Of a stretch of DNA of 63,952 nt, positions 33,393 through 42,555 are shown piece by piece. Under the pieces are notes generated by a model. The model worked only from the letters and a program-made list of their open reading frames with translations, ran no database searches and was not told the origin of the DNA. Origin of the DNA: Clostridiaceae bacterium (GTDB lineage: Bacteria; Bacillota; Clostridia; Peptostreptococcales; Tindalliaceae). The stretch lies in assembly GCA_024635995.1 (NCBI GenBank), contig JAGXHW010000014.1:1-63952 (forward strand). The letters run 5' to 3'. Position numbers and translations under genes: made by a program. How positions within the stretch are numbered: the first letter of the stretch is position 1; the number at the start of each line of letters is the position of its first letter.

Positions 33393-33424
33393 GTGTAAAT
33401 AAAAGTCGATAGAAAGAGAAATAA

Positions 33425-33458
33425 AAAACTGCCAGTGGGTGTACATGGCAGTTTTGGT
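33425..33458 (+). terminator. Terminator of the DUF896-degSU operon
   Basis: AAAACTGCC (33425-33433) pairs with GGCAGTTTT (33447-33455) around a 13-base loop; the right arm itself supplies four Ts. Confidence 0.65.
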
Positions 33459-33462
33459 GTTG

Positions 33463-33489
33463 TTAAAAACTTCCAGCAATCTGGAAGTT
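33463..33489 (-). terminator. Terminator of tRNA-Leu (CAA)
   Basis: On the minus strand AACTTCCAG pairs with CTGGAAGTT around three bases, followed by TTTTAAC. It is 12 bases past the tRNA 3' end. Confidence 0.75.
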
Positions 33490-33500
33490 TCATCATTCTA

Positions 33501-33587
33501 TGGTGCCGCGGAAGGGAATCGAACCCCCATGATGTTTCCATCGGCAGATTTTGAGTCTGCTGCGTCTGCCAGTTCCGCCACCGCGGC
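33501..33587 (-). tRNA. tRNA-Leu (anticodon CAA)
   Basis: An 87-base class II tRNA with encoded CCA. The acceptor arm GCCGCGG pairs with CCGCGGC. The anticodon stem-loop GCAGA-CTCAAAA-TCTGC gives CAA. The long variable arm (GATGGAAACATC) is typical of tRNA-Leu. The T-arm has GGTTCGATTCC. Confidence 0.95.
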
Positions 33588-33681
33588 ATGGTACGAAGAA
33601 AATAATACCAAATATTAATAGGAAAGTCAAGGACATTTTAATCTCCTGTGTATAACGTCAAAGTAACATCCTGGTTCTTCG

Positions 33682-33710
33682 TTTACGTTATGATGACAAA
33701 ATGATACAAT
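33682..33710 (+). promoter_or_regulatory. Promoter of polA
   Basis: TTTACG (33682-33687) and TACAAT (33705-33710) with a 17-base spacer, plus a TGA extension ahead of the -10. The start codon is about 25 bases past the expected transcription start. Confidence 0.65.
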
Positions 33711-33741
33711 GACATAGAGCCTTCAGGAAAGGAAGATAAAA

Positions 33742-36423
33742 ATGAATGAGGAAGCCAGAAAAAAGTTGCTTATTATTGATGGTAACAGCCTGATAAACCG
33801 GGCTTTTTATGCCCTGCCGCCCCTCAGCAATCGAGAAGGCCAGCACACCAACGCCGTTTACGGATTTTTAACCATGTTGTTTAAGGCATTGGATGAAGTT
33901 AAACCTCATTACGTTGCTGTTGCTTTTGACCTGAAAGCACCAACTTTCCGGCATGATTCATATAAGGAGTACAAAGCAGGAAGAAAGCGTATGCCACCAG
34001 AGCTGGCTGAACAAATTCAACCACTTAAAGATGTTTTGGATGCAATGGGTTTATTCCGTATTGAATTGGAAGGATTCGAAGCAGATGACCTAATTGGTAC
34101 ATTGACCAGGCAAGCTGAAAACAGTAACATGAAAATCACCATTGTTTCCGGTGACCGTGATGTGTTACAGTTAGTTTCCGAACAAACCATAGTGCTAATC
34201 ACAAAAAAAGGCATTTCACAAATTGAAACCTATAATCCGGAGAAATTTGAAGAAGAATATGAAATGCCCGTGGCTCACTTTATTGACATGAAAGGTCTTA
34301 TGGGCGACAGCTCTGATAATATCCCAGGAATACCCGGTATAGGCCCTAAAACAGCCACCAAACTTTTGAAAGTCTATGGTACCATTGAAAACCTATTGAA
34401 TCATACCCAGGAGCTTAGTAACAAAAAATTGCGGGATAAAATCGAAACATATCGTGAAGATGCTATTTTAAGCAAAAAACTGGCAACCATTATGACAGAA
34501 GTACCTGTTGAAATGGACCTGACATCGATGAAGATGGGCGATTTAAAAACGGAAAAAACAGTGGAATTGTTTAAGCATTATGAGTTTACAAGTTTACTGG
34601 AAAGAATTTCAGGAGATCCCTCCGATAGAAGTAGCAGCGAAAACCAGGGGTTTAGCTTTGAAAGACTTGAGAGTATAGAAGATTTTCAACCTGTCAATAA
34701 AATAATTGAGAGCAAGCGATTACTGATATGGCATTCCCTTGTGGAGAGAATGGAAAAAGGACAATCAAAATTGGTTGCTGTTGCTTTTGCCTGCGATCAT
34801 GAGGCGGGTTGGTGGTTGGACATGCGGTCTGCGAATGAAGACATCTTCAGTCAGTGTCGCCAATGGTTACAGAATAGAACCGTTAAAAAAGTTGTTCATG
34901 ATATAAAATTGGAAAAGAGGACTTGGCTAAGCCAGGATGCTGATCTACAGGGTGAAACCTTTGACATTATGATTGCAGATTATCTGGTTAACCCATCAAA
35001 ATCAAGTTACACCATTGATGATCTTTCACTCACCCATTATGGAAATAAAATACGGTCTGAAAAAGATCTTTGGGGCACAGGACGCAAACAAGTACACGCT
35101 GATGAGTTGGACGTTGAAACCATTGGTAATGCACTTTGTGAACGCATTCAATTAATATGTCAACTGTACCCGAAGCTGGAAGAAGAATTACATCAACTTG
35201 AAATGGATAAACTGATGTTTGATATTGAGATGCCGCTGGCAAATGTGCTGGCAGAAATGGAGATGGACGGTATCCAGGTGGATGCTGATCTGTTAAAAGC
35301 GTTTGAAAAAAGCTATGGTGCGAGAATTGATGAAGTAAGGACTGAAATTGAGAATATTGCAGGCCACTATTTTAATCTCAATTCGCCAAAACAACTGGGT
35401 GAAGTTCTTTTTGAGGAACTCAGGCTTCCACCAGTGAAAAAAACGAAGACTGGTTATTCAACGGATGTGGAAGTATTGGAAAAACTTAAAGATGAACATG
35501 AGATTATTTCCCTTATTCTGGAATACCGGCAAATGACAAAAATAAAGGGCACTTACATCGACGGATTGCTGGCCATTATAAACCCGTATACCGGCAGAAT
35601 TCACTCAACCTTCAATCAAACAGTGGCTGCCACCGGACGTATTTCCAGTACAGAACCTAACCTGCAAAACATTCCCATCAGAACCGAAATGGGAAGGCAG
35701 CTGCGAAGGGTTTTTGTAGCCCGGGATGGCTGGAAACTTGTGGACGCCGATTATTCACAAATCGAACTGCGGATCATGGCTCATTTATCTGGTGACCCAG
35801 GCTTCATTAAAGCTTTCAAGGAAGAAGCGGACATTCATACCAGAACAGCAGCAGAAATATTTGGTGTGGAAGAGAAGGATGTTACTTCTGAAATGCGCAG
35901 CAGTGCCAAAGCTGTCAATTTTGGTATTATTTATGGCATCAGTGATTTTGGTCTGTCAAACAATTTAAACATAAGCAGACAGCAGGCCCGAAAATACATC
36001 GACAGCTATCTTGAAAGGTATGTCAAGGTTAAGGAATTTATGGACAAAATAGTTGAATCGGCGAAAGATAAGGGTTATGTTACCACGCTGCTTCATCGCA
36101 CTCGTCATTTACCGGAGATAAACTCACGCAATTTCAATGTACGCTCCTTTGGAGAACGCATGGCGATGAACACCCCCATCCAGGGCAGTGCGGCAGACAT
36201 CATTAAAATTGCCATGGTAAGGGTAGCAGAAGAACTTAAAAGGGGAGAGTATAAGGCACGCCTTGTTCTACAGGTGCACGATGAATTGATTGTTGAAACA
36301 CCTGAAGATGAAGTTGACTCAGTGGCAATATTACTGAGAAAATCAATGGAAGAAGCCATAAAACTGGATGTGCCGTTAAAGGTAGATTTATCCATTGCAG
36401 AAAATTGGTTTGATGCAAAATGA
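33742..36423 (+). CDS. polA: DNA polymerase I
   Basis: 893 residues in three parts. The 5'-3' exonuclease domain (to about 300) has IDGNSLINRAFYAL, FEADDLIGTL, VSGDRDVLQLV and DSSDNIPGIPGIGPKTA. The middle domain (about 310-490) is the 3'-5' exonuclease fold, but I do not see its catalytic DxE motif (WHSLVERMEKGQSKLVAVAF), as in other Firmicute PolA proteins without proofreading. The polymerase domain has TGRISSTEPNLQNIPIR, DADYSQIELRIMAHLSGD, KAVNFGIIYGISDFGLS and QVHDELIVE. It fills gaps in replication and repair. coaE overlaps its stop by 4 bases. Confidence 0.97.
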   Translation: MNEEARKKLLIIDGNSLINRAFYALPPLSNREGQHTNAVYGFLTMLFKALDEVKPHYVAVAFDLKAPTFRHDSYKEYKAGRKRMPPELAEQIQPLKDVLDAMGLFRIELEGFEADDLIGTLTRQAENSNMKITIVSGDRDVLQLVSEQTIVLITKKGISQIETYNPEKFEEEYEMPVAHFIDMKGLMGDSSDNIPGIPGIGPKTATKLLKVYGTIENLLNHTQELSNKKLRDKIETYREDAILSKKLATIMTEVPVEMDLTSMKMGDLKTEKTVELFKHYEFTSLLERISGDPSDRSSSENQGFSFERLESIEDFQPVNKIIESKRLLIWHSLVERMEKGQSKLVAVAFACDHEAGWWLDMRSANEDIFSQCRQWLQNRTVKKVVHDIKLEKRTWLSQDADLQGETFDIMIADYLVNPSKSSYTIDDLSLTHYGNKIRSEKDLWGTGRKQVHADELDVETIGNALCERIQLICQLYPKLEEELHQLEMDKLMFDIEMPLANVLAEMEMDGIQVDADLLKAFEKSYGARIDEVRTEIENIAGHYFNLNSPKQLGEVLFEELRLPPVKKTKTGYSTDVEVLEKLKDEHEIISLILEYRQMTKIKGTYIDGLLAIINPYTGRIHSTFNQTVAATGRISSTEPNLQNIPIRTEMGRQLRRVFVARDGWKLVDADYSQIELRIMAHLSGDPGFIKAFKEEADIHTRTAAEIFGVEEKDVTSEMRSSAKAVNFGIIYGISDFGLSNNLNISRQQARKYIDSYLERYVKVKEFMDKIVESAKDKGYVTTLLHRTRHLPEINSRNFNVRSFGERMAMNTPIQGSAADIIKIAMVRVAEELKRGEYKARLVLQVHDELIVETPEDEVDSVAILLRKSMEEAIKLDVPLKVDLSIAENWFDAK

Positions 36424-37049
36424 CTGACAAAGGAAAAAAACATTCAAAGGGAATCATTATAGGACTGACAGGGAACATTGCCTCGGGAAAAAGCACTGTG
36501 GGGGAAATACTTCAACAATTGGGAGCAACAGTGGTAGATGCAGATCAGGTGGCGCGTCAAGTGGTCGAAGTTGGAACTCCAGCGTTACAAGAGTTGGTGA
36601 ATACATTTGGAGAAAAAATACTTAACAGTGATAGAACGCTGAATCGAAAAACATTGGGAAACATCGTTTTTGGTAACAAAGAAAATCTGGAAAAATTGAA
36701 CAATATCACACATCCACGCATTCGGAATGTCCTAAGAGGTATTTTTGATGAGTTTAGGAACCAGATGGAACCTGGCATATTGGTGGTTGAAGCAGCGCTT
36801 CTTTATGAAACCGGGCTAAACCAGATGGTGGACCAGGTTTGGTTTGTCACAGCACCTTTCAGCGTTAGAATTGAAAGACTGATGATGCGCAATGGATTGT
36901 CATATGAAGAATCCATGAAACGAATAAAATCCCAGGAATCAGAAGAAACGAAGCTTAACAGATCCGACGTGATTATCAACAATGATGGTGACCACGAAGA
37001 ACTAAGGTACACTGTATCTGAAAAGTACCAAGAAATAGAAAAGAATTAA
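36420..37049 (+). CDS. coaE: Dephospho-CoA kinase
   Basis: 209 residues with P-loop GLTGNIASGKSTV, the substrate motif VVDADQVARQVV, HPRIR, and the lid segment RIERLMMRNGLSYEESMKRIKSQ. It performs the last step of coenzyme A synthesis. The ATGA overlap with polA shows coupled translation, the classic polA-coaE arrangement of Gram-positives. The family is about 200 residues, so it is complete. Confidence 0.95.
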   Translation: MTDKGKKHSKGIIIGLTGNIASGKSTVGEILQQLGATVVDADQVARQVVEVGTPALQELVNTFGEKILNSDRTLNRKTLGNIVFGNKENLEKLNNITHPRIRNVLRGIFDEFRNQMEPGILVVEAALLYETGLNQMVDQVWFVTAPFSVRIERLMMRNGLSYEESMKRIKSQESEETKLNRSDVIINNDGDHEELRYTVSEKYQEIEKN

Positions 37050-37088
37050 CAAGAATTGCCCTGCAATTCGCTGAAAGGAGTTTCATTA

Positions 37089-38729
37089 GTGAAGAAATGG
37101 ACATTAATTTGGTCAATGATGGTCTTATTGATCATTACCCTGAGTTTATCTGCTTGTGAACAACAACCGCCTGAAGAAGTTGAAGTACAGGAAGAGGTAG
37201 TTATTGAAGATTATAAGCCTGAGGACAGTTTGCCGTTACGCCTGGCAATCACCCGGCCAACACAGTTAAACCCATTATTGAATGCCAACGATACCTTGTA
37301 CCAGGTATATCACTTAATTTACGAAAGCCTGGTTTCTTTTGACGAAAACATGGACTTGGTTCCCTTGCTAGCTGAGAGTTGGGAATTGGATGACAGTGGC
37401 AGTCGTGTGACATTTAACTTACGACAAGATGTTACATGGCATGACGGTGAGCTGTTTAAGCCGGAAGATGTGGTTTTCTCTTTTCAGGTTCTGCGAAATC
37501 ATATGAATGCCATCGAATATCCGAATGTGTACACGACGAACCTTCAACAAATATCAGATGTACGCATAACGGGGGATAACAGTGTTACTTTCACTTTTAC
37601 CCGGCCTTATAGCAATGCATTGGAAACCCTTGTGTTTCCGATATTGCCCCAACATGTGTTTGCAAGCACTAATGATGCGCTGCTTACGTCGAATGACTTT
37701 CCCATTATTGGTACAGGACGATACCAGCTGGAAGAATATGATGCATCCAGGGAAATGACATTACGCTATTACGCTTCCTATTGGGGACGCAAACCATATG
37801 TCGATGAAATTGATATTAGCATAGTACCTGACAGAGAAGCCCAAATATCCATGTTCGAAAACGGTGAAATCGACCTGGTTGAACCGGTTGCAGTCGATTG
37901 GCTGAAATACACTGATAATGAGCAGGTAAAAGGGATCAGCTTTCCTTCGTCACACTATGAATTTATTGGTTTAAATTTTCGTGATGAACTTTGGCAACAG
38001 AAAGACCTAAGACAAGCCATTGATCGTTCAATCGCAAGGGAAGACATTATTAATGCAATCTACTTTGGACATGGCACAGCCACAAAGGTGCCTGTGCACC
38101 CGATTTCCTGGCTTTATAAGCAGTCTGAAGCAATGGAGGATGAAACCGAAGCGGAGGAAACCGAAGTTGATGAAACTGTTGAATCGATTGAGATAATCAC
38201 ACTTCCTGAAGAGACAGAATTTGTATTACTAACGAATTCAGAAAATCCCTTAAGGATGAAGACGGCAGAAACCATTGTACCCGCATTAGAAGAAATTGGG
38301 TTGAAGGTAAGGGTTGAAGCAGTCCCATGGGATGAGATGCAGGATCGGTTATTGACTGGAGATTTCGACATGGTGCTGACAGGTTGGCATTTTTCATTGA
38401 TCCCTGACCTTTCATTTGCGTTTCATTCAACCCAGGAATCGATGGGAAATTTCATTGGTTACTCAAGCGAAGATATGGACTCACTTCTTGAAGCAGCTTT
38501 CTTTGCGCCAAACCGACAAGAGAAGGAAATGGCCTGGCACAGCATACAAGATTACCTGCAGGAAGAACTTCCTTATATAAGTTTGTTTTACAAAGAAAAA
38601 GCTGTTCTGTACAGAACAACTTTAAGAGGCGAACTGTCACCCACTCAATATAATATTTTTAACGGAATAGAGACAGCTTATTTGATTAAACCGCAAGAAT
38701 CAGTTGCCAACAATGATGAAGAGCAGTAA
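37089..38729 (+). CDS. Family 5 peptide-binding lipoprotein (OppA/DppA type)
   Basis: 546 residues starting with GTG. The signal peptide ends in the lipobox LSLSACEQ, so it is anchored by a lipid outside the membrane. The family 5 binding fold is visible: RLAITRPTQLNPLLNAND, YESLVSFDENMDLVPLLAESWE, FNLRQDVTWHDGELFKPEDVVFSF, DFPIIGTGRYQLEEYD and AIDRSIAREDIINAI. An unusual acidic insertion rich in Glu and Thr (EDETEAEETEVDETVES) lies around residue 350, where relatives have a short loop. No permease or ATPase genes are adjacent, so it is an orphan receptor or works with a remote transporter. It starts 40 bases after coaE with GAAAGGAG. Confidence 0.88.
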   Translation: MKKWTLIWSMMVLLIITLSLSACEQQPPEEVEVQEEVVIEDYKPEDSLPLRLAITRPTQLNPLLNANDTLYQVYHLIYESLVSFDENMDLVPLLAESWELDDSGSRVTFNLRQDVTWHDGELFKPEDVVFSFQVLRNHMNAIEYPNVYTTNLQQISDVRITGDNSVTFTFTRPYSNALETLVFPILPQHVFASTNDALLTSNDFPIIGTGRYQLEEYDASREMTLRYYASYWGRKPYVDEIDISIVPDREAQISMFENGEIDLVEPVAVDWLKYTDNEQVKGISFPSSHYEFIGLNFRDELWQQKDLRQAIDRSIAREDIINAIYFGHGTATKVPVHPISWLYKQSEAMEDETEAEETEVDETVESIEIITLPEETEFVLLTNSENPLRMKTAETIVPALEEIGLKVRVEAVPWDEMQDRLLTGDFDMVLTGWHFSLIPDLSFAFHSTQESMGNFIGYSSEDMDSLLEAAFFAPNRQEKEMAWHSIQDYLQEELPYISLFYKEKAVLYRTTLRGELSPTQYNIFNGIETAYLIKPQESVANNDEEQ

Positions 38730-38770
38730 TCGCTCTCAATGAATCCTGTTTATTAAAGAAGTTGGAATGG

Positions 38771-38799
38771 TTGACAGCAAAAGTAAAACAGTTTATACT
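38771..38799 (+). promoter_or_regulatory. Promoter of tRNA-Leu (GAG)
   Basis: TTGACA (38771-38776), a 17-base spacer, then TATACT (38794-38799). The tRNA begins 30 bases downstream. Confidence 0.8.
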
Positions 38800-38828
38800 G
38801 TTCAAGGAACATAGGATAAATTTTAAAA

Positions 38829-38915
38829 GCGAGAGTGCTGGAATCGGCAGACAGGCATGGTTGAGGGCCATGTGTTCGAATGAACGTGTGGGTTCAAGTC
38901 CCATCTCTCGCACCA
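38829..38915 (+). tRNA. tRNA-Leu (anticodon GAG)
   Basis: An 87-base class II tRNA with encoded CCA. The acceptor arm GCGAGAG pairs with CTCTCGC. The anticodon stem-loop CATGG-TTGAGGG-CCATG gives GAG. The long variable arm is TGTTCGAATGAACG. It has its own promoter and terminator. Confidence 0.95.
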
Positions 38916-38925
38916 GAAATTCTAA

Positions 38926-38952
38926 CCAACATACTTGTATGTTGGTTTTTTT
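38926..38952 (+). terminator. Terminator of tRNA-Leu (GAG)
   Basis: CCAACATA pairs with TATGTTGG around CTTG and is followed by seven Ts. A group II intron remnant begins seven bases after the T-run. Confidence 0.85.
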
Positions 38953-38958
38953 ATTGAT

Positions 38959-38997
38959 GCGTGCCCAGCAACCCGTTGAGTAACTGGCAAAAGTTTA
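38959..38997 (+). mobile_element. Remnant of the 5' end of a group II intron
   Basis: GCGTGCCCAGCAACCCGTT, then AACTGGCAAAAGT, aligns with the start of the intron at 63814 (GCGTGCCCAGCAAGCCGTT, AACTGGTGAAAGT) with a 3-4-base gap and few changes. After about 39 bases the similarity ends where the convergent alaX-like gene stops. The intron body and any reverse transcriptase are gone. It lies directly behind a Rho-independent terminator. Confidence 0.7.
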
Positions 38998-40221
38998 CAG
39001 ATTTTGGGTTAACATGGCCACAACGGCAGCTTGTATTTCCGAAAGCATGGTTTCCAACCCTTCAGATCGAGTTCCACCACCCTGTGCACTGGCAGCATTG
39101 CCGCCGCCTTTCCCATCAATATGATGAATGCTTTCTTTTAACAGATTTTGCATGGAAAGGGAAGAGAGCTGTGTGTTGTTAAGCAGGACAAAACGAGGAG
39201 ACTGGCTTGTAACGCCCAGTAGTGCAACACAATTTGAGGCTTCCCGAAATGAATTCGCCAGGAAGGTAAGGCGCTTATAATCCATGTTGTCGTCACACAT
39301 CATTACAACGGAAACACCATTGATCACAGTGGCCTCTGATAACAAGTGATCTCGCTCAAGGTAACTCCAAAGTTGATGAACCTCTTTGTTTTCTTTTGAA
39401 AGCTGTTTACTTTCATTGATTAATCCATTAACCGTTTCAAAAAGTTCTGGCCAACCAACGGATAACCCGGCAGCAGACTGCTGTGCCTGGAGCTGAATCT
39501 GTTGAAACGCTTCCAATGCTCTACCGCCACACAAAAATGTCAGACGACATCCGCCTTTGTACGTTTCAGATTTAATAATTTTAACCAATCCAACTTCACC
39601 TGTTGCCAGGGGATGTGTACCACTGCAGGCACATAGGTCAGCGTCCGGGATCTCCACCAATCTGATTTCATCGGTGATAGCTGGTGTTTTGCGTAAGTCC
39701 ATTGCTTGGTAGGCATCATCAGTGACCACCATTGACTGCACCGGACGATTGTCAAATACGATAGCATTTGCCATTTTTTCAGCCTTATCCAATTCATCTT
39801 GTGTAAAAGGACCCTTGTCCAAATCAATGGTAACGTTGCGTTCACCAAGATGAAAACCGATGGTATGAGCTTCAAAAGGATGATCAAAGACGGAAGAAAG
39901 AATATGCTGTCCCAGATGCTGCTGCATATGGTCAAACCTTCGCTGCCAGTCCAAAACACCAAACACCTGATCACCAACACTAAATGTGTTAGTTGTTGCT
40001 GTGACAACATGCCAAGTGAATGTATCCTCAGAGTAGACGTACGTGACCGGACATTGGTTTAGGCTGCCCTGATCAGAAGGTTGGCCTCCGCCTTCAGGGT
40101 AAAATGCGGTTTGGTCGAGGAGTAATTCAACACTGTCAGCGCTTTTGGATGGTCTGATTTTCTTTATGTGAGCTTGAAACTCTTTTTGATACGGATCTTG
40201 CCAGTATAATTTTGTTGTCAA
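38995..40221 (-). CDS. AlaX-type alanyl-tRNA editing protein with DHHA1 domain
   Basis: 408 residues starting with TTG (GGAGGG 7 bases ahead). The N-terminal part resembles the AlaRS second additional domain: QTAFYPEGGGQPSDQG, then the zinc and editing site HMQQHLGQHILS and CACSGTHPL. A coiled stretch follows, then a C-terminal DHHA1 domain ending in HIDGKGGGNAASAQGGGTR. Such long-form AlaX proteins hydrolyse Ser-tRNA(Ala) or Gly-tRNA(Ala), guarding translation. All expected His/Cys ligands are present. The final codons touch a group II intron remnant. Confidence 0.92.
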   Translation of the reverse strand: MTTKLYWQDPYQKEFQAHIKKIRPSKSADSVELLLDQTAFYPEGGGQPSDQGSLNQCPVTYVYSEDTFTWHVVTATTNTFSVGDQVFGVLDWQRRFDHMQQHLGQHILSSVFDHPFEAHTIGFHLGERNVTIDLDKGPFTQDELDKAEKMANAIVFDNRPVQSMVVTDDAYQAMDLRKTPAITDEIRLVEIPDADLCACSGTHPLATGEVGLVKIIKSETYKGGCRLTFLCGGRALEAFQQIQLQAQQSAAGLSVGWPELFETVNGLINESKQLSKENKEVHQLWSYLERDHLLSEATVINGVSVVMMCDDNMDYKRLTFLANSFREASNCVALLGVTSQSPRFVLLNNTQLSSLSMQNLLKESIHHIDGKGGGNAASAQGGGTRSEGLETMLSEIQAAVVAMLTQNL

Positions 40222-40316
40222 AATAGTACCCTCCTGCGATCTATGATTTTTTATCCACCAGGCTACCTTTGGCCATGGTTTCAGAAATGGACTAATATAT
40301 TAAATGAAAATGTGTA

Positions 40317-40325
40317 TGCTATAAT
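40317..40325 (+). promoter_or_regulatory. Extended -10 promoter of the DNA methyltransferase gene
   Basis: TGCTATAAT, a perfect extended -10, would start transcription near 40332. This rules out the longest reading frame (from 40243) and supports the ATG at 40363. Confidence 0.6.
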
Positions 40326-40362
40326 AGAACAAACAAAAAAGGTGGTGTTGAAGGTGACGTTG

Positions 40363-42555
40363 ATGGACCAATGGGATGAGTGCATAACCGAATTTTATCA
40401 CAATGTTCATCATCAACAAACCCAAACATTATCCAGTTTTTTTCTTCATGTCTTGTGCCTTCGTCTTGGGAATAAATCGGTTTTGGAGGATGAGTTATCC
40501 GCTGTTGATGTTTTGCCGCTTCTTGAAATCCAAGAGGTTGAAACTCTGTATCAAAAATATTTGGGTCGAAAGGTAAGGATGGACACAGGTAGCTTTTATA
40601 CACCTAACAAAGTAGCTGCTTTTATGGTGAAGGAATCCTTCCGCACCCATTTTCTGCACCATGTCAGCAAAAGGGCACTTCCGTATTTTCCCCTTGAAAA
40701 TACTAGAATCCAGTCTGCAGAAAACAGTAAAGCATCGGTACCTGAGGACGTACATACTGAATTAATCGATTGGTTTTCATCTTTACATGTATTAGATTTA
40801 TCCTGTGGTAGTGGCGTGTTTCTTCGTCATGCATTGGTGGCGCTGGTTAACACAGGCATTTTCATATTCAATGCCAATGGAAACCATAGAAATCTAAAAG
40901 ATCTCATGAAGGAATGCGTTGAGGACAAATTGACTGGTATTGAGTTTCAACCCGATACTCAATTGTTGGCGGAGATCTTACTCAAGCTTCAAATCCAAGA
41001 AATTGGCAGGGATCACTTTGGTAGTGACTACAATGAAGAATCCATGAGGCTGGCTGGGATTCAGCCGGACATTCGTTGCGAAAACGCGCTGTGGTGGAAT
41101 GATCAGGACAAAGACGCTGCGTCTGTAACGAAGTACACATTGATACTGGGAAATCCACCTTATATAGGTGAAAAAGGGAATACAAATCTGTTTAATCAGG
41201 CAAAAGACTCAATGGTTGGAAAAAAGTATTACGAAAAGAACATGGATTTTTCTTACTATTTTCTTCACAAAGGATTAAATTTACTGGCAATGGATGGTGT
41301 TTTATGCTATGTCACCACCAGTTATTTTGCGACTGCAGATGGGGCAAAAATACTTCGAAAAAGACTTCAGGAGCAGGTCATGTTTCATTGGCTGGTGTAT
41401 CCAGAAAGTGTCACGTTGTTCCCCAATGCCAAAGGACAGCACAACCTGATTTATTGCCTAAGTTGCAAAAAAAGCCAATTTATGACGACGCCTGTGCTTC
41501 TCCACCAGGTTGAACCCATGACCAGGGACAAGTTTATAGGAAGCCTTTCTGCCTTGCAACCATCAGCGGGAACTGATGACCTGCGGGTAACAATATTCGA
41601 TGACTCATCACAACTCTTTGACCAGCGGGGACAACTGCTGATCAGATCGCCAGGACAAGTCAGCCATATCCTGGAAAAGATTTGTGGGTTAAGCATGTAC
41701 CAGCTTCAGGATGTATGCACCATTAACCAGGGTGTTGTTTCCGGGGCTGATAAAATGACAAAGCAACACGAGAAAGCAGTTAACTTTTATGAGGTTGGTC
41801 GAGGGATATTTGTTTTAAGTGAGCAGGAAAAGGAAGGGTTGGTTGAACATGAACCGGCATTGGAAAAATTTCTGAAACCGTTTTACAAAAACAGCCAAAT
41901 AACACCCTATTTTGTGGCGGCACATACAAATCAATGGCTGCTGTACCTTACTGATGAAAACATGCCGTCCATTGATTGGAGTGAGCCGCTGAGCTGTCAT
42001 TTGATGCCTTTCAAAGCCATTTTATCCCGAAGGAGAGAGGTGCAACATGGAGTGCGCAAATGGCACTCACTCCATTGGCCAAGAAATGCAGCCATCTTTG
42101 AAAAGGAAAAAATGGTGGCACCACAGCGGTCAGCACTGAATATTTTTGGTTATACAGCTGAACCTTGGTATGCCAGTGCAGATGTGTATTTTATTCAGCG
42201 ACGGGACACTTGTTTTTATTCGATTGAGTACTTACTACTATGGTTAAATTCAGCACTTTGTTATGCCTGGCTTAGTTACTATGGAAAAATGAAGGGGAAA
42301 GACCTGGAACTTTATGCCACACCTCTAAAACAAATACCCATACCGGCACCTCCATCAGATCAGGCGGAAAAATGGATGCAAATCCAGCACCAAAAGATAA
42401 CCAAAGCACAAGGGAATGCTGATGTCTTGTTGGACCTGGTCCGTGAAGTGGATTATGAATTCTTCAAGTGGTTTGATATAGATCCCAGGCAATGCAGTGA
42501 ATTGCTTACTCACATCGAAGGTTTACGAAAGAAGATGATAAATAAGAAACAATAA
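40363..42555 (+). CDS. Solitary N6-adenine DNA methyltransferase (Eco57I/TaqI-like)
   Basis: 730 residues. SAM motif I is LDLSCGSGVF (about residues 144-153), and the amino-methylating motif IV is NPPY at 264-267. A long C-terminal half (QGVVSGADKMT, PYFKNSQI-like FYKNSQITPYF, MVAPQRSALNIFGYT, LLLWLNSALCYAWLSYYGKMKG) matches the TaqI/Eco57I target-recognition domain. The N-terminus is helical, with GSFYTPNKVAAFMV before motif I. There is no nuclease motif in the protein and no nuclease gene beside it, so it looks like an orphan methylase, perhaps epigenetic. Related clostridial solitary enzymes methylate adenines genome-wide. GAAGGTGAC precedes the chosen start. Confidence 0.85.
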   Translation: MDQWDECITEFYHNVHHQQTQTLSSFFLHVLCLRLGNKSVLEDELSAVDVLPLLEIQEVETLYQKYLGRKVRMDTGSFYTPNKVAAFMVKESFRTHFLHHVSKRALPYFPLENTRIQSAENSKASVPEDVHTELIDWFSSLHVLDLSCGSGVFLRHALVALVNTGIFIFNANGNHRNLKDLMKECVEDKLTGIEFQPDTQLLAEILLKLQIQEIGRDHFGSDYNEESMRLAGIQPDIRCENALWWNDQDKDAASVTKYTLILGNPPYIGEKGNTNLFNQAKDSMVGKKYYEKNMDFSYYFLHKGLNLLAMDGVLCYVTTSYFATADGAKILRKRLQEQVMFHWLVYPESVTLFPNAKGQHNLIYCLSCKKSQFMTTPVLLHQVEPMTRDKFIGSLSALQPSAGTDDLRVTIFDDSSQLFDQRGQLLIRSPGQVSHILEKICGLSMYQLQDVCTINQGVVSGADKMTKQHEKAVNFYEVGRGIFVLSEQEKEGLVEHEPALEKFLKPFYKNSQITPYFVAAHTNQWLLYLTDENMPSIDWSEPLSCHLMPFKAILSRRREVQHGVRKWHSLHWPRNAAIFEKEKMVAPQRSALNIFGYTAEPWYASADVYFIQRRDTCFYSIEYLLLWLNSALCYAWLSYYGKMKGKDLELYATPLKQIPIPAPPSDQAEKWMQIQHQKITKAQGNADVLLDLVREVDYEFFKWFDIDPRQCSELLTHIEGLRKKMINKKQ

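Noticed and set aside
38741-38752. GAATCCTGTTTA as another copy of the repeat end on the minus strand
   Set aside because: Only about 11 bases match (AAACAGGATTC); too short to separate from chance.
39540-40010. A 156-codon minus-strand frame overlapping the AlaX-like gene in another frame
   Set aside because: The AlaX frame carries all catalytic motifs; the other frame is its shadow.
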